Source: Candidatus Cloacimonadota bacterium (lineage in GTDB: Bacteria > Cloacimonadota > Cloacimonadia > Cloacimonadales > Cloacimonadaceae). From it: a DNA stretch of 17,621 bases. The position numbers and the translations under genes are program-made. Positions within the stretch are counted from its first letter, which is position 1; each line of letters starts with the position of its first letter. Positions 5,509 to 13,328 of this stretch are shown here, one piece after another. Where the stretch lies: contig VGPI01000014.1 in NCBI GenBank assembly GCA_016875595.1, forward strand, positions 1 through 17,621. The letters are read 5' to 3'. The notes below the pieces were generated by a model that was not told the DNA's origin, searched no databases, and saw only the letters and a list, made by a program, of their open reading frames with translations.

Positions 5509-7698
5509 TCAAATTTTGCTCCTGCCCGACCATTTAATGATCATATCGTTGATTGCCTGTACCTGAATCGGTTTGGGGATGTAATCGTCCATTCCCTGTG
5601 CCAGACATATCTTGCTATCCTCGCTCAAGGCATTCGCCGTGAGCGCAATAACAACTGGACTGCCGTAGCGGTCGGGTCTGGTTTTGATCGCAGCGGTGCA
5701 GGCATATCCATCCATGATCGGCATCTGGACATCCATAAAGATGAGTTCGGCAGGTTTGATCGACAATACTTCAAGTGCCAGTTTACCATTGGTGGCTGCG
5801 GTTGGTTCATAACCCATTGCACTTAGTAAGTGGACCATCATTTTCAGGTTGATCGGATTATCCTCTACGACCATGATCGGCATTGGATAACGGTCGGCAA
5901 TAGCGATAATCTCAGTGGAGGCAACACCGCCGGCATCCCGGGATTCAATATCAGAAGAAATGATCACCGGCAGGTCTGCTTCCGGCAGAAGCAGATCAAA
6001 GGTAAAGATCGTACCCTGCCCGAGGGTGCTGGAAAAACTGATCTTCCCTTCCATCAAAGAAACCAGTTTCTGGGTGATATGCAGTCCCAAACCACTGCCA
6101 TAGCGGTCTTGTGAATTGGATATATGGATAAATGGACAAAAGATCCTGGCCTGCTCTTCGGTTGGAATGCCGATACCGGTATCCGAAACAGTGAAGCCGA
6201 TATAACCGGGTTTCTCATCCTTAAAGACTCTCAGTTCGATTGTACCAGTATCAGTGAACTTGATCGCGTTGAAGAGCAAATTGAGCAAGATCTGACAGGT
6301 CTTGGCTTTGTCACCCGTCACGGAATGTGGCACATCCGGAGCGATGGTTACATTCAGGATCAGTTCCTTTTCTTCGGCTTTGTTTCGAACGATTTTGACC
6401 GCACTATTGATGCAGTGTCTCAGGTCAAAAGGCTCATGATCGAAGTGAGCGCTGTAGTATTCCAACCGGGAAAAATCAAGAATGTCGTTGATGAGTTTGG
6501 ACAGCGATTCACAACTCAACAGGATGGCTTCGATGTAATCCCTTTGTGTTTCATCCGGTTTGCTGTTCATCAATAAACTGCTCATCCCGGTGATGGCATT
6601 AAGCGGAGTGCGGATCTCATGGCTCATGCCGGCAAAAAACTCGTTCTTCATAGCCAGCGCTTTCTGGAGCGAAAGCAGCATGTCGTTGATATGATTGGAC
6701 AGATCGGCGATCTCGTCCTTGCCGTCATAGTGCACGATACCCTGATGTCGCTTGTCCAGAGTGATCTGCTTGAGTTGTTCCTGCACCGAGACCAGGCGTT
6801 TGATCACCCGGACGTTAAGGGTCTGATAAAGAACCACCGATTGTAGAACAGAGAGGAATAGATATATGAGTAGGATGTAGTTTCGCATATTCTTTCCGAC
6901 AGTCAATACCTCCGGAACAGAGGATAAAACGACCAGATATGCATCCTTGCCATGAATATCCTTAACCACCGTCCAGCCATCTATCTTTCGTGATGACGTG
7001 AATACTATCGTTTCTCCGTTCTTATGATTATTGAGGTATTCTACAGCTTCCACAGCCAGTGCATCCTGTCCATTCAGGTCATAGACTCTGATGGTGATCG
7101 CCGGGAATCCCCGCATGGCTGTGAAGTCAGTTGATACCAGTATCTTGCCCATCAGGAAGTATCCGTTGGGTGGACCGCTACCGTCACTATGCATGACCTT
7201 CAGGATACAAACCAGAATGTTCCCACGATCGGTAGGCACGATGCCGGATACATATCCATCCGGGCTGGAACGGGTAGGGGATTTGAGCTTGTCCAATTGG
7301 GGCAGGATAGTTTCCGGAACTTCCCCCAGAATCTCGGTCTCATTATCAAAATACCGGGTAAGGATCGGATTGAAGTCCCGGTCATAGATCACCGTGAGAT
7401 TCAGCTTATAATTAATGAAGGTATTGTTGGTGAAATTACTTGCCACGTAGCTGGGATTGCGGTTATTAATGTAATCGTAAGTATCGTCCCAATGTGCCCA
7501 GTCGCGGGTGATGATGGTGATTTCTTCCTTCATTGCCGCAAAACTATCCTCGAACCGCTGAATCTGCCGTTGCTTCAATTCCCGTTCCAGATCGCCGAAG
7601 GATCGGTTGATGATAGCATGCGTGACAATCAGGATGATAGCCATAAAGATCATTGCCACGATATTGATGCTGATGATGGTGCCGATTCTGATTCTCAT
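5509..7698 (-). CDS. Hybrid sensor histidine kinase with CHASE4 domain and receiver
   Basis: Inner-membrane hybrid two-component kinase, 729 residues. Order: TM1 (about 7-29); periplasmic CHASE4-like sensor (about 40-260) with the hallmark DWAHWDDTYDYI (66-77); TM2 (about 272-293); HAMP-like linker (294-347); HisKA with phosphoacceptor His360 in MSHEIRTPLNAI; HATPase with N-box LLFNAIKFTD (Asn477), DTGIGIP (506-512) and GSGLGLHI (534-541); and a C-terminal receiver with acidic Asp613, phosphoacceptor Asp656 (FMDVQMPIMDG), Thr687 and Lys709 (PKPI). All catalytic residues are present. There is no output domain, so the signal must pass on to a separate phosphotransfer or response regulator, not seen here. 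The ligand is unknown. It ends 29 nt before the HisRS-like gene and is divergent from the repeat lipoprotein. Confidence 0.93.
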   Translation of the reverse strand: MRIRIGTIISINIVAMIFMAIILIVTHAIINRSFGDLERELKQRQIQRFEDSFAAMKEEITIITRDWAHWDDTYDYINNRNPSYVASNFTNNTFINYKLNLTVIYDRDFNPILTRYFDNETEILGEVPETILPQLDKLKSPTRSSPDGYVSGIVPTDRGNILVCILKVMHSDGSGPPNGYFLMGKILVSTDFTAMRGFPAITIRVYDLNGQDALAVEAVEYLNNHKNGETIVFTSSRKIDGWTVVKDIHGKDAYLVVLSSVPEVLTVGKNMRNYILLIYLFLSVLQSVVLYQTLNVRVIKRLVSVQEQLKQITLDKRHQGIVHYDGKDEIADLSNHINDMLLSLQKALAMKNEFFAGMSHEIRTPLNAITGMSSLLMNSKPDETQRDYIEAILLSCESLSKLINDILDFSRLEYYSAHFDHEPFDLRHCINSAVKIVRNKAEEKELILNVTIAPDVPHSVTGDKAKTCQILLNLLFNAIKFTDTGTIELRVFKDEKPGYIGFTVSDTGIGIPTEEQARIFCPFIHISNSQDRYGSGLGLHITQKLVSLMEGKISFSSTLGQGTIFTFDLLLPEADLPVIISSDIESRDAGGVASTEIIAIADRYPMPIMVVEDNPINLKMMVHLLSAMGYEPTAATNGKLALEVLSIKPAELIFMDVQMPIMDGYACTAAIKTRPDRYGSPVVIALTANALSEDSKICLAQGMDDYIPKPIQVQAINDMIIKWSGRSKI

Positions 7699-7828
7699 CT
7701 TACTTATTCCATAATCTCTTTAACTGCAGTCATGTAACAGATTAGTAACCATAGCCGTGAGCTCTTTGATCCGATATCCGGTTGACAATATCACGAGCCT
7801 GGCGTTTTGTGCCTCAATGAGGATACAA
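7699..7828. promoter_or_regulatory. Divergent promoter region between the sensor kinase and the repeat lipoprotein
   Basis: This 130-bp stretch must hold the promoters for the leftward kinase gene and the rightward lipoprotein operon. A TTGACA at 7782-7787 is a perfect -35 match on the plus strand, but nothing close to TATAAT stands 16-18 bp downstream, so I do not call a defined promoter. The region is AT-richer near 7700-7745. Confidence 0.4.
7819..7823 (+). promoter_or_regulatory. Shine-Dalgarno that fixes the lipoprotein start at ATG 7829
   Basis: GAGGA stands 5 nt before ATG 7829, whose product begins MFKRIFIIICTILSC, a clean signal sequence. The upstream in-frame starts (GTG 7757, ATG 7817) would add 24 or 4 residues ahead of the signal sequence and have no comparable binding site. 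Confidence 0.6.
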
Positions 7829-10354
7829 ATGTTCAAACGCATTTTCATAATTATCTGCACAATACTATCCTGTCAAGCACTTTTATCAACAGAGCTTGAC
7901 CGGGATGAGGTCGTACTCCGGCAGCTGTATGATTTAACGGGAACGGCGGAGCTTGATCCGGGGGCTTTGATCTTTGAGAAGGACTGGGATCTTTCCACCC
8001 GGTTCAAGACGGAATCTCAGTTGTCGCTGCTCCAGAATCCCTGGTCGGCATTTGACCGGATCGCTGAGCTGAGAAGGATCTGCCAGCCCATTGAAGACAT
8101 CTCCGGTCTGCGTTCCCCCCTGAGCTTTCTCTCCGCCATTACATTTACGCCAGCAGGTAGTGAGATCGATCCGGGCTGGGATACGGAACTGCAAGCCGAA
8201 CAGCGCTTACACCTGGAACGCCGCCTTACCTCCAAAGCCAAGCCCAGAGACATCTTACGCTATGTGGAACACCTCTTTGACGAGGTCTCAATCCCGCTTT
8301 CCCGTGCCTTCGACGCGCTTTCTCCGGCTCAGCGGGACAGCATGACCGTCCTCTATTACAGGATCTATGACGAGGAAGAGGACAAGGAGAAATACGCATC
8401 CTACCTTTCCTCTCAGGGTCTGCCGGATTTGACGGACTTCGATCTAACCGCCTACGCAGCGCTGTTTGAGAGTGTCAACTTCACCGCCCTGAAGCAGGCA
8501 CAGATGATCTACCTCACCGGCATAGAGGTTTTGCAGGAACGACTGGGGGGCACCCGTTTCAGCAACCCTAAGCCGATCGTCCGCAAGACCCGTCACGGGC
8601 TGATGATCATCGGAGGCAGCGGAAACGACACCTATGATCAGCCCTTCCTCAACCGCCATAAAAACCGACCCATTGCCTTTGTTCTCGAGCCTTCCGGCAA
8701 TGACCGCTATGAGATCCCGATCCATACCACCTGGAATCATCCGCTCTATCTGTATATTGACCTGACCGGTGACGACACCTATCGCTTTGACCGGATCGGC
8801 AGCGGTTTTGCCGTCATCGGAGGTCTGGGCTGCTCGATCGATCTATCGGGTAATGACACCTACCGCACGGACGACTTTGCTTTCAGCAGCTTCTGCGGGA
8901 TAAACCTCCATTTTGATGCTGCCGGAGACGATATCTACCAAAGCGGTCTATTCTCCCAGGGCGCAGCGATGTTCGGTCTTGCCCTGTTAGTGGACAAGAG
9001 TGGGAATGACTGCTATTCTGCCACCTCCTTAGCCCAGGGCATGGGCGGAGTGCTGGGTTGCGGTGCAGTCCTGGACTGGTCGGGCAATGATCTTTATTAC
9101 ATCGGTGGCAAATACTTGCACAAACCCTTGGCACCCTTTGACTACCGTTCTCTGGGGCAGGGCATGGGCTTTGGCTTACGTCCCGACTACGCTGGTGGCT
9201 TGGGCTTGATCTATGACCACTGCGGCAACGACCGTTATATTGGCGGCGTCTATGCTCAGGGCGTCGGCTACTGGTATGCCACCGGCATGCTCTTGGACGC
9301 CACCGGCAATGACGTTTACAACGCCGTTTATTATCCCCAGGGCTCCGGAATTCACCTGGCAAACGGCATCCTCTGGGACGGTGAAGGTGACGACCAGTAC
9401 TACTCTAAAAACGGACCCGGACAAGGCGCCGGACATGACTGGGCATTCGGCTGCCTCTATGACGGAGACGGCAATGACGTCTATTCCCTTCCCGGTGGCA
9501 ATGGCTTGGGACTGACCAACAGCGTAGGTATCTTCATCGACGTTGCCGGCAATGACCGTTATGAACGCCGGGATCAATCCAACTACGGCTTTGCCAATCA
9601 AGCCCGGGACAGCGGAGGCATCGGACTCTTCCTGGATACCGGTGGGGACGACGTCTATCCCGACACGCTGTTTACTGAGAACAGCACCTGGCAACGCGGC
9701 ACTTATGGCATCGGCAGGGACATCGACCTCTTCCGGCAGGGACGGTCACGCACGGAAACCTTAGCTACCGAAGCAGTGGCGGATGTGGATAGTTTAATGC
9801 CGATCGACCGCCTTTTTACCATTGCTTCCGAATGGGAAGTCGGCTCTGCCGTGCAACGGGTGCGTCAGGCAAGACAATACCTCTCCGCCCGTCCGGATGA
9901 GGCAATTCAATACATCACCGCTAATAAACTTGCTACCAAGTCCGGCTTGGAATACCGTACCCTGGAAGAGTTCCTCAAGAGTTCCGATGCCTTCAAGACC
10001 GCACTTTATACCGCCATCCGGAACCCGGACACTTTAGTAGTGAAAAACGCCGTATCGCTCATCGCCGCCAGCGGAGACACCCTGCTCTTACCATATCTGC
10101 ATGGATTTCTCAGCGACCGGCGTTTCATCCCTCTCACCCTGTCCGTACTCGGCAGCATCAAAGACCCTGCCAGCATCGCGATCCTTTCCGGCTATATTGA
10201 TCACCCCTACGAGCGCTTTCGCTACATTGCCGCCCGCAGTTTAAAACGCCTCGATCTGCCGGATGCCCGAGCCCTTCTGAGGCAGATGACAACGGATAAT
10301 TCCTTCCTCGTACAAGCCCTTTTACGCACGTATCTCAGGGATGATCCCGAATGA
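7829..10354 (+). CDS. Probable secreted lipoprotein with thirteen G(N/D)DxY repeats and a HEAT-like C-terminus
   Basis: An 841-residue protein of unknown function. Residues 1-15 form a short signal sequence ending ILSC, a lipobox-like site, so it is probably a lipoprotein; ordinary signal peptidase cleavage is possible. Residues about 30-260 are helical and unrecognised. Then the pentapeptide G(N/D)DxY occurs thirteen times, beginning at residues 265, 290, 314, 341, 366, 392, 419, 466, 493, 520, 548, 574 and 606. The spacing is 24-28 residues except for one insertion of about 20 and a last gap of 32. Many units also carry QGxG and a hydrophobic GxxxD strand. This suggests a beta-solenoid, perhaps calcium-binding like RTX repeats, but the period is about 26, not 9. 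Residues about 730-836 look like HEAT repeats. Its stop overlaps the rsmG start by 4 nt (ATGA). Confidence 0.8.
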   Translation: MFKRIFIIICTILSCQALLSTELDRDEVVLRQLYDLTGTAELDPGALIFEKDWDLSTRFKTESQLSLLQNPWSAFDRIAELRRICQPIEDISGLRSPLSFLSAITFTPAGSEIDPGWDTELQAEQRLHLERRLTSKAKPRDILRYVEHLFDEVSIPLSRAFDALSPAQRDSMTVLYYRIYDEEEDKEKYASYLSSQGLPDLTDFDLTAYAALFESVNFTALKQAQMIYLTGIEVLQERLGGTRFSNPKPIVRKTRHGLMIIGGSGNDTYDQPFLNRHKNRPIAFVLEPSGNDRYEIPIHTTWNHPLYLYIDLTGDDTYRFDRIGSGFAVIGGLGCSIDLSGNDTYRTDDFAFSSFCGINLHFDAAGDDIYQSGLFSQGAAMFGLALLVDKSGNDCYSATSLAQGMGGVLGCGAVLDWSGNDLYYIGGKYLHKPLAPFDYRSLGQGMGFGLRPDYAGGLGLIYDHCGNDRYIGGVYAQGVGYWYATGMLLDATGNDVYNAVYYPQGSGIHLANGILWDGEGDDQYYSKNGPGQGAGHDWAFGCLYDGDGNDVYSLPGGNGLGLTNSVGIFIDVAGNDRYERRDQSNYGFANQARDSGGIGLFLDTGGDDVYPDTLFTENSTWQRGTYGIGRDIDLFRQGRSRTETLATEAVADVDSLMPIDRLFTIASEWEVGSAVQRVRQARQYLSARPDEAIQYITANKLATKSGLEYRTLEEFLKSSDAFKTALYTAIRNPDTLVVKNAVSLIAASGDTLLLPYLHGFLSDRRFIPLTLSVLGSIKDPASIAILSGYIDHPYERFRYIAARSLKRLDLPDARALLRQMTTDNSFLVQALLRTYLRDDPE

Positions 10355-11037
10355 GCCACAGTCACCAACAGCAGCAGGTCTATGACTTCCTGACCGCTTT
10401 CCGTGTCGCTGATCCGGATCGGGTGATAAACAGCCTTTCCCGATTTCATCAACTCCTCCAGGAATACAACCCCCAGGTCAATCTCATCTCGCGTAAAACC
10501 CCACCGGAGCACGTTTGGCTGTACCATTTTCTTGACAGCTTGCTTGCCCTCAAATGTCTTGACTTCGAAAAGCAGATGATCCTGGATTTTGGCAGTGGTG
10601 GCGGTTTACCCGGCATCCCTATCCGTCTGGCATGTCCCCAAGTGCGGATGTTCCTGCTGGAAGCCATCCGCAAGAAATGCCTGATCCTGCGTCAAATGCT
10701 GGATCGGCTGAACATCAAGGACTGCCGGGTGATCAATCAACGGTTGGAGAACTATGCCCTCTCCGCTGAAAGCCCGCGGTTCGATTATATTATCTGTCGT
10801 GCGGTGGCGATGGAGGAGCGCTATCTCCCGCCCCTGCGTCAGTTACTCCGCCGCAATGGCAAGGTGATCTTTTACAAAGCGCATCGTCTCGACGATATTG
10901 CCAATCTGCGCTATCAAACCCTGCTGGAAGAAGACGTACCCGGACTCGGCTTCCGACGCATCCTTGCCCTTGACCGGAATGATCTGGTTGGGTCGCTCTC
11001 CAAAGCGACCAATAACCTAAATACAGAGAGGATATGA
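10351..11037 (+). CDS. rsmG: 16S rRNA (guanine-N7)-methyltransferase RsmG (GidB)
   Basis: SAM-dependent methyltransferase that adds the N7 methyl to G527 of 16S rRNA, a site linked to streptomycin susceptibility. The 228 residues fit the family. NLISRK (44-49), the SAM-binding motif I LDFGSGGGLPGIPI (78-91), the conserved ICRAVA (148-153) and a K in FYKAH (174-178) are visible. Start and stop overlap both neighbours by 4 nt (ATGA at 10351 and at 11034), so translation is probably coupled to the lipoprotein before and parA after. rsmG-parA-parB is a widely conserved order, usually near the replication origin. No mnmG (gidA) is present. Confidence 0.95.
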   Translation: MSHSHQQQQVYDFLTAFRVADPDRVINSLSRFHQLLQEYNPQVNLISRKTPPEHVWLYHFLDSLLALKCLDFEKQMILDFGSGGGLPGIPIRLACPQVRMFLLEAIRKKCLILRQMLDRLNIKDCRVINQRLENYALSAESPRFDYIICRAVAMEERYLPPLRQLLRRNGKVIFYKAHRLDDIANLRYQTLLEEDVPGLGFRRILALDRNDLVGSLSKATNNLNTERI

Positions 11038-11801
11038 GCAAGATTATAACCATTGTGAACCAAAAAGGCGGCGTGGGCAAGACCACCACCGCCGTCAACC
11101 TCGCTGCCGGACTGGCGATCCTGGAACGGCGGACGCTCCTGATTGATTTTGATCCTCAGGGCAATGCCTCCAGCGGTGTGGGCATCGACAAAGACAACGT
11201 GCCACTCCAGATCTACGATGCTCTCATCCGACACACTGCCATTGAAGACGTTATCCTCACCACCGCCATCGACCGTCTGTCCTGCATCCCCGGCAATATC
11301 CACCTTACCGGGGCGGAGATCGAACTCGTCCACGAATTTGCCCGCGAGTACAAACTCAAGGAAGCGCTCCAGCCGATCCGCAACCTCTTTGATTATATCA
11401 TCATCGACTGCCCGCCCTCCCTGGGACTGCTCACCGTCAATGCCATGACCGCCAGCACCGATGTCCTCGTCCCGCTCCAGTGTGAATACTACGCACTCGA
11501 AGGCGTCAGTCAGTTGCTCACCACCATCCGCCTGATCCAAAAGAACCTCAATCCCCAGCTCAATATCCTCGGCATTCTGCTCACCATGTTTGACAAGCGG
11601 CTCAATCTCTCCACCTCCGTCGCCAAGGAAGTGCACCGCTATTTCAAGGAAAAGGTCTTCCGCACGATCATTAACCGCAACGTGAAACTCTCCGAAGCGC
11701 CCAGTCATGGCAAAGCCATTTTCCTCTACGACATCAAATCCCCCGGTGCTACCAACTACCTCCAGCTCGCCCATGAGGTCATCCAACGCTATGCGCAATA
11801 G
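11034..11801 (+). CDS. parA: Chromosome-partitioning ATPase ParA (Soj)
   Basis: ParA/MinD-superfamily ATPase that works with ParB to segregate the replicated chromosome origins. At 255 residues with no N-terminal DNA-binding extension it is the short chromosomal (Soj-type) form. The deviant Walker A motif is QKGGVGKTTT with signature Lys11 and catalytic Lys16. Walker A-prime is LLIDFDPQGN (35-44), and Walker B is YIIIDCPPSLG with Asp125. The start overlaps the rsmG stop (ATGA), with GAGAGG just upstream. The parB gene follows after 24 nt. All nucleotide-binding residues look intact. Confidence 0.96.
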   Translation: MSKIITIVNQKGGVGKTTTAVNLAAGLAILERRTLLIDFDPQGNASSGVGIDKDNVPLQIYDALIRHTAIEDVILTTAIDRLSCIPGNIHLTGAEIELVHEFAREYKLKEALQPIRNLFDYIIIDCPPSLGLLTVNAMTASTDVLVPLQCEYYALEGVSQLLTTIRLIQKNLNPQLNILGILLTMFDKRLNLSTSVAKEVHRYFKEKVFRTIINRNVKLSEAPSHGKAIFLYDIKSPGATNYLQLAHEVIQRYAQ

Positions 11802-11825
11802 ACATTTACCCTTGAGGACAGGACT

Positions 11826-12668
11826 ATGAACGAGAAACTTGGCAGAGGCCTCAGCGCCCTCATTCCCGACAGCCGTGAGACCGACAAACCCCGCAGCAAT
11901 ATCATGACCGTGTCCGTCGATCGGATCGTGCCCAATCGCTATCAACCCCGCCGGTCATTCGAGCCGGAAAAACTGCAGGAACTGGCGGATTCCATCCGTG
12001 AAAACGGCATTATCCAACCCATCATCGTCACCAAGACCGAGAGCTCGGATTATGAATTGATCGCCGGAGAACGCCGTCTCCAGGCAGCCCGGATGGTTGG
12101 ATTGACCGAAGTCCCGGTCGTGATCCGCTCCGTCTCGCATCAGGATCAGCTCACTCTTGCCGTGATCGAAAACATCCAGCGCGAAGACCTCAACCCAGTG
12201 GAAGAAGCGCTTGCCTATCAGACGCTTAGCGATGAATTCGGACTTACGCACAGCCAGATCGCCAATACTGTCGGCAAAGACCGCGCCACCGTCACCAATG
12301 CTCTCCGCCTGCTCAAACTACATCCCGATATCCTTTTCCTGATCAGCGAGGGCAATCTCACTGCCGGACATGCCCGCGCCGTTCTCTCGGTCGGGGAAGA
12401 CCTCCAGATCCCCTTTGCCCGCTACATTGTCAGTCACGCTCTCAGCGTCCGTCAGGCAGAGATGCGCGCCAAGAGTTTCACCCTCAGCGTTCATCCTGAA
12501 CCCAGACCCTCCGCACCCGATTACAATCCCCTTGCCCATGATCTCACCCGCATCCTGGGCGTTCGCACCCGCATCCAGGACAAGGGCGGCAAGGGCTGGA
12601 TCGTCATCGAATATGACAGCCCGGAGGAAATGCGGCGCCTCAAAGATATGTTTGACAAACTCCGATGA
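11826..12668 (+). CDS. parB: Chromosome-partitioning protein ParB (Spo0J)
   Basis: CTP-dependent DNA clamp that loads at parS sites and stimulates ParA. The 280 residues match the family. The N-terminal ParA-contact segment KLGRGLSALIP (4-14) is present. The CTP-binding ParB/sulfiredoxin core shows GERRLQAAR (81-89) and ENIQREDLNP (115-124), and the helix-turn-helix lies at about 139-165 (THSQIANTVGKDRATVTNALRLL), followed by TAGHARAVL (179-187). The C-terminal dimer domain is about 235-280. The ATG is preceded by GAGGACAGG. I found no TGTTTCACGTGAAACA-like parS site in the window, so its sites must lie elsewhere or differ. Confidence 0.95.
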   Translation: MNEKLGRGLSALIPDSRETDKPRSNIMTVSVDRIVPNRYQPRRSFEPEKLQELADSIRENGIIQPIIVTKTESSDYELIAGERRLQAARMVGLTEVPVVIRSVSHQDQLTLAVIENIQREDLNPVEEALAYQTLSDEFGLTHSQIANTVGKDRATVTNALRLLKLHPDILFLISEGNLTAGHARAVLSVGEDLQIPFARYIVSHALSVRQAEMRAKSFTLSVHPEPRPSAPDYNPLAHDLTRILGVRTRIQDKGGKGWIVIEYDSPEEMRRLKDMFDKLR

Positions 12669-12670
12669 CC

Positions 12671-12675
12671 GGAGG
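12671..12675 (+). promoter_or_regulatory. Shine-Dalgarno for the GTG start of the HIT gene
   Basis: GGAGG stands 5 nt before GTG 12681, immediately after the parB stop. It fixes a GTG start, which puts the zinc-site CxxC at residues 4 and 7, where HIT proteins normally have it. Confidence 0.75.
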
Positions 12676-12680
12676 TCAGC

Positions 12681-13055
12681 GTGACGGACTGCATATTTTG
12701 TAACTTGAACCATCAGAAGAGATTACTGGAAAACGACCACTTCTTTGCCATCTACGACCACTTCCCCGTCTCGCCGGGGCATACTCTCGTCATTTCCAAA
12801 CGCCATGCCGGCGATTTCTTTGACCTCTCCGGCGAAGAAATGACCGCCCTCCACGATATCGTTCACCAGGTCAAGGAAATGCTCGACCGCGAGTTTAATC
12901 CGGCGGGATTCAATCTCGGGATGAATTGCGGCGCTGTCGCCGGCCAAAGCGTTTTCCACTTTCACCTTCATGTAATTCCTCGCTTCGCCCGCTATCACCT
13001 CAATGAAAACCGGAAAAAACGTGGTCTGAGAGAATATTTGAGAGATATTATCTGA
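12681..13055 (+). CDS. HIT-family nucleotide hydrolase
   Basis: Histidine-triad protein of 124 residues, probably a nucleoside phosphoramidase or dinucleoside-polyphosphate hydrolase. The catalytic triad motif is FHFHLHVIPR with His93, His95 and His97, preceded by GQS (88-90). The N-terminus DCIFC (Cys4, Cys7) plus downstream histidines form the usual structural zinc site, and SPGHTLVISKRH (31-42) is the conserved second strand. The exact substrate cannot be told. The gene begins 12 nt after parB and is the last of the rightward series beginning at 7829; a probable terminator follows about 60 nt later. Confidence 0.93.
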   Translation: MTDCIFCNLNHQKRLLENDHFFAIYDHFPVSPGHTLVISKRHAGDFFDLSGEEMTALHDIVHQVKEMLDREFNPAGFNLGMNCGAVAGQSVFHFHLHVIPRFARYHLNENRKKRGLREYLRDII

Positions 13056-13117
13056 ATATAGTGTGTTAAATCAACGGGGAGAATAGTCCGGAATGTGGAT
13101 ATTGCAGCGGTAAGAAC

Positions 13118-13151
13118 AAGGGATCGATCCTGGTTTGCCGAACCCTTTTTT
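13118..13151 (+). terminator. Possible rho-independent terminator after the HIT gene
   Basis: GGTT (13132-13135) pairs with AACC (13141-13144) around TGCCG, and AAGGG (13118-13122) can instead pair with CCCTT (13143-13147). A run of six T follows (13146-13151). The stems are short, so this is a weak candidate, but its place between the HIT stop and the next gene is right. Confidence 0.4.
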
Positions 13152-13179
13152 CTTATCCGTCCCCTGCCCTTTCCCCCGT

Positions 13180-13273
13180 TCCTCCCTGCTTCATCACCTT
13201 AGTATAACCTTAGTATAACCTTACGGGCGTAAGGTTATACTAAGGTTATACTAAGGTGATGAAGCAGGGAGGA
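13180..13273. repeat. 94-bp perfect palindrome with internal 11-bp repeats
   Basis: Two perfectly complementary 46-bp arms flank a central GG (13226-13227). Each arm contains CCTTAGTATAA twice in tandem (11-bp period), then CCTTACG towards the centre, so the element carries four full copies. Arm length, tiny centre and internal tandem repeats match the palindrome at 1994-2086, although the sequences are unrelated. It lies between the HIT gene and the subtilase, 55 nt before the subtilase start. Perfect arms imply recent formation or active upkeep. Confidence 0.97.
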
Positions 13274-13328
13274 TGTGACCAAAAATGAAGCATGTGCTGA
13301 ATAACCTGCAAGCACTGAAGAGGTATGA

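Noticed and set aside
7782..7810. A sigma-70 promoter based on TTGACA at 7782
   Set aside because: No acceptable -10 hexamer stands at 16-18 bp; I kept only a general divergent control region.
9176..9694. A 172-codon antisense frame with repetitive VIAG-type text
   Set aside because: Its repeats are only the reverse complement of the GNDxY repeat codons in the lipoprotein gene.
11678..11695. CGTGAAAC as a possible parS site in parA
   Set aside because: Only one half of the palindromic consensus is present; the left half does not match.
10914..11945. A 343-codon open frame on the minus strand lying across parA
   Set aside because: It is antisense to an intact ParA with all nucleotide-binding motifs, shows no family resemblance, and is explained by codon bias leaving few stops in the opposite frame.
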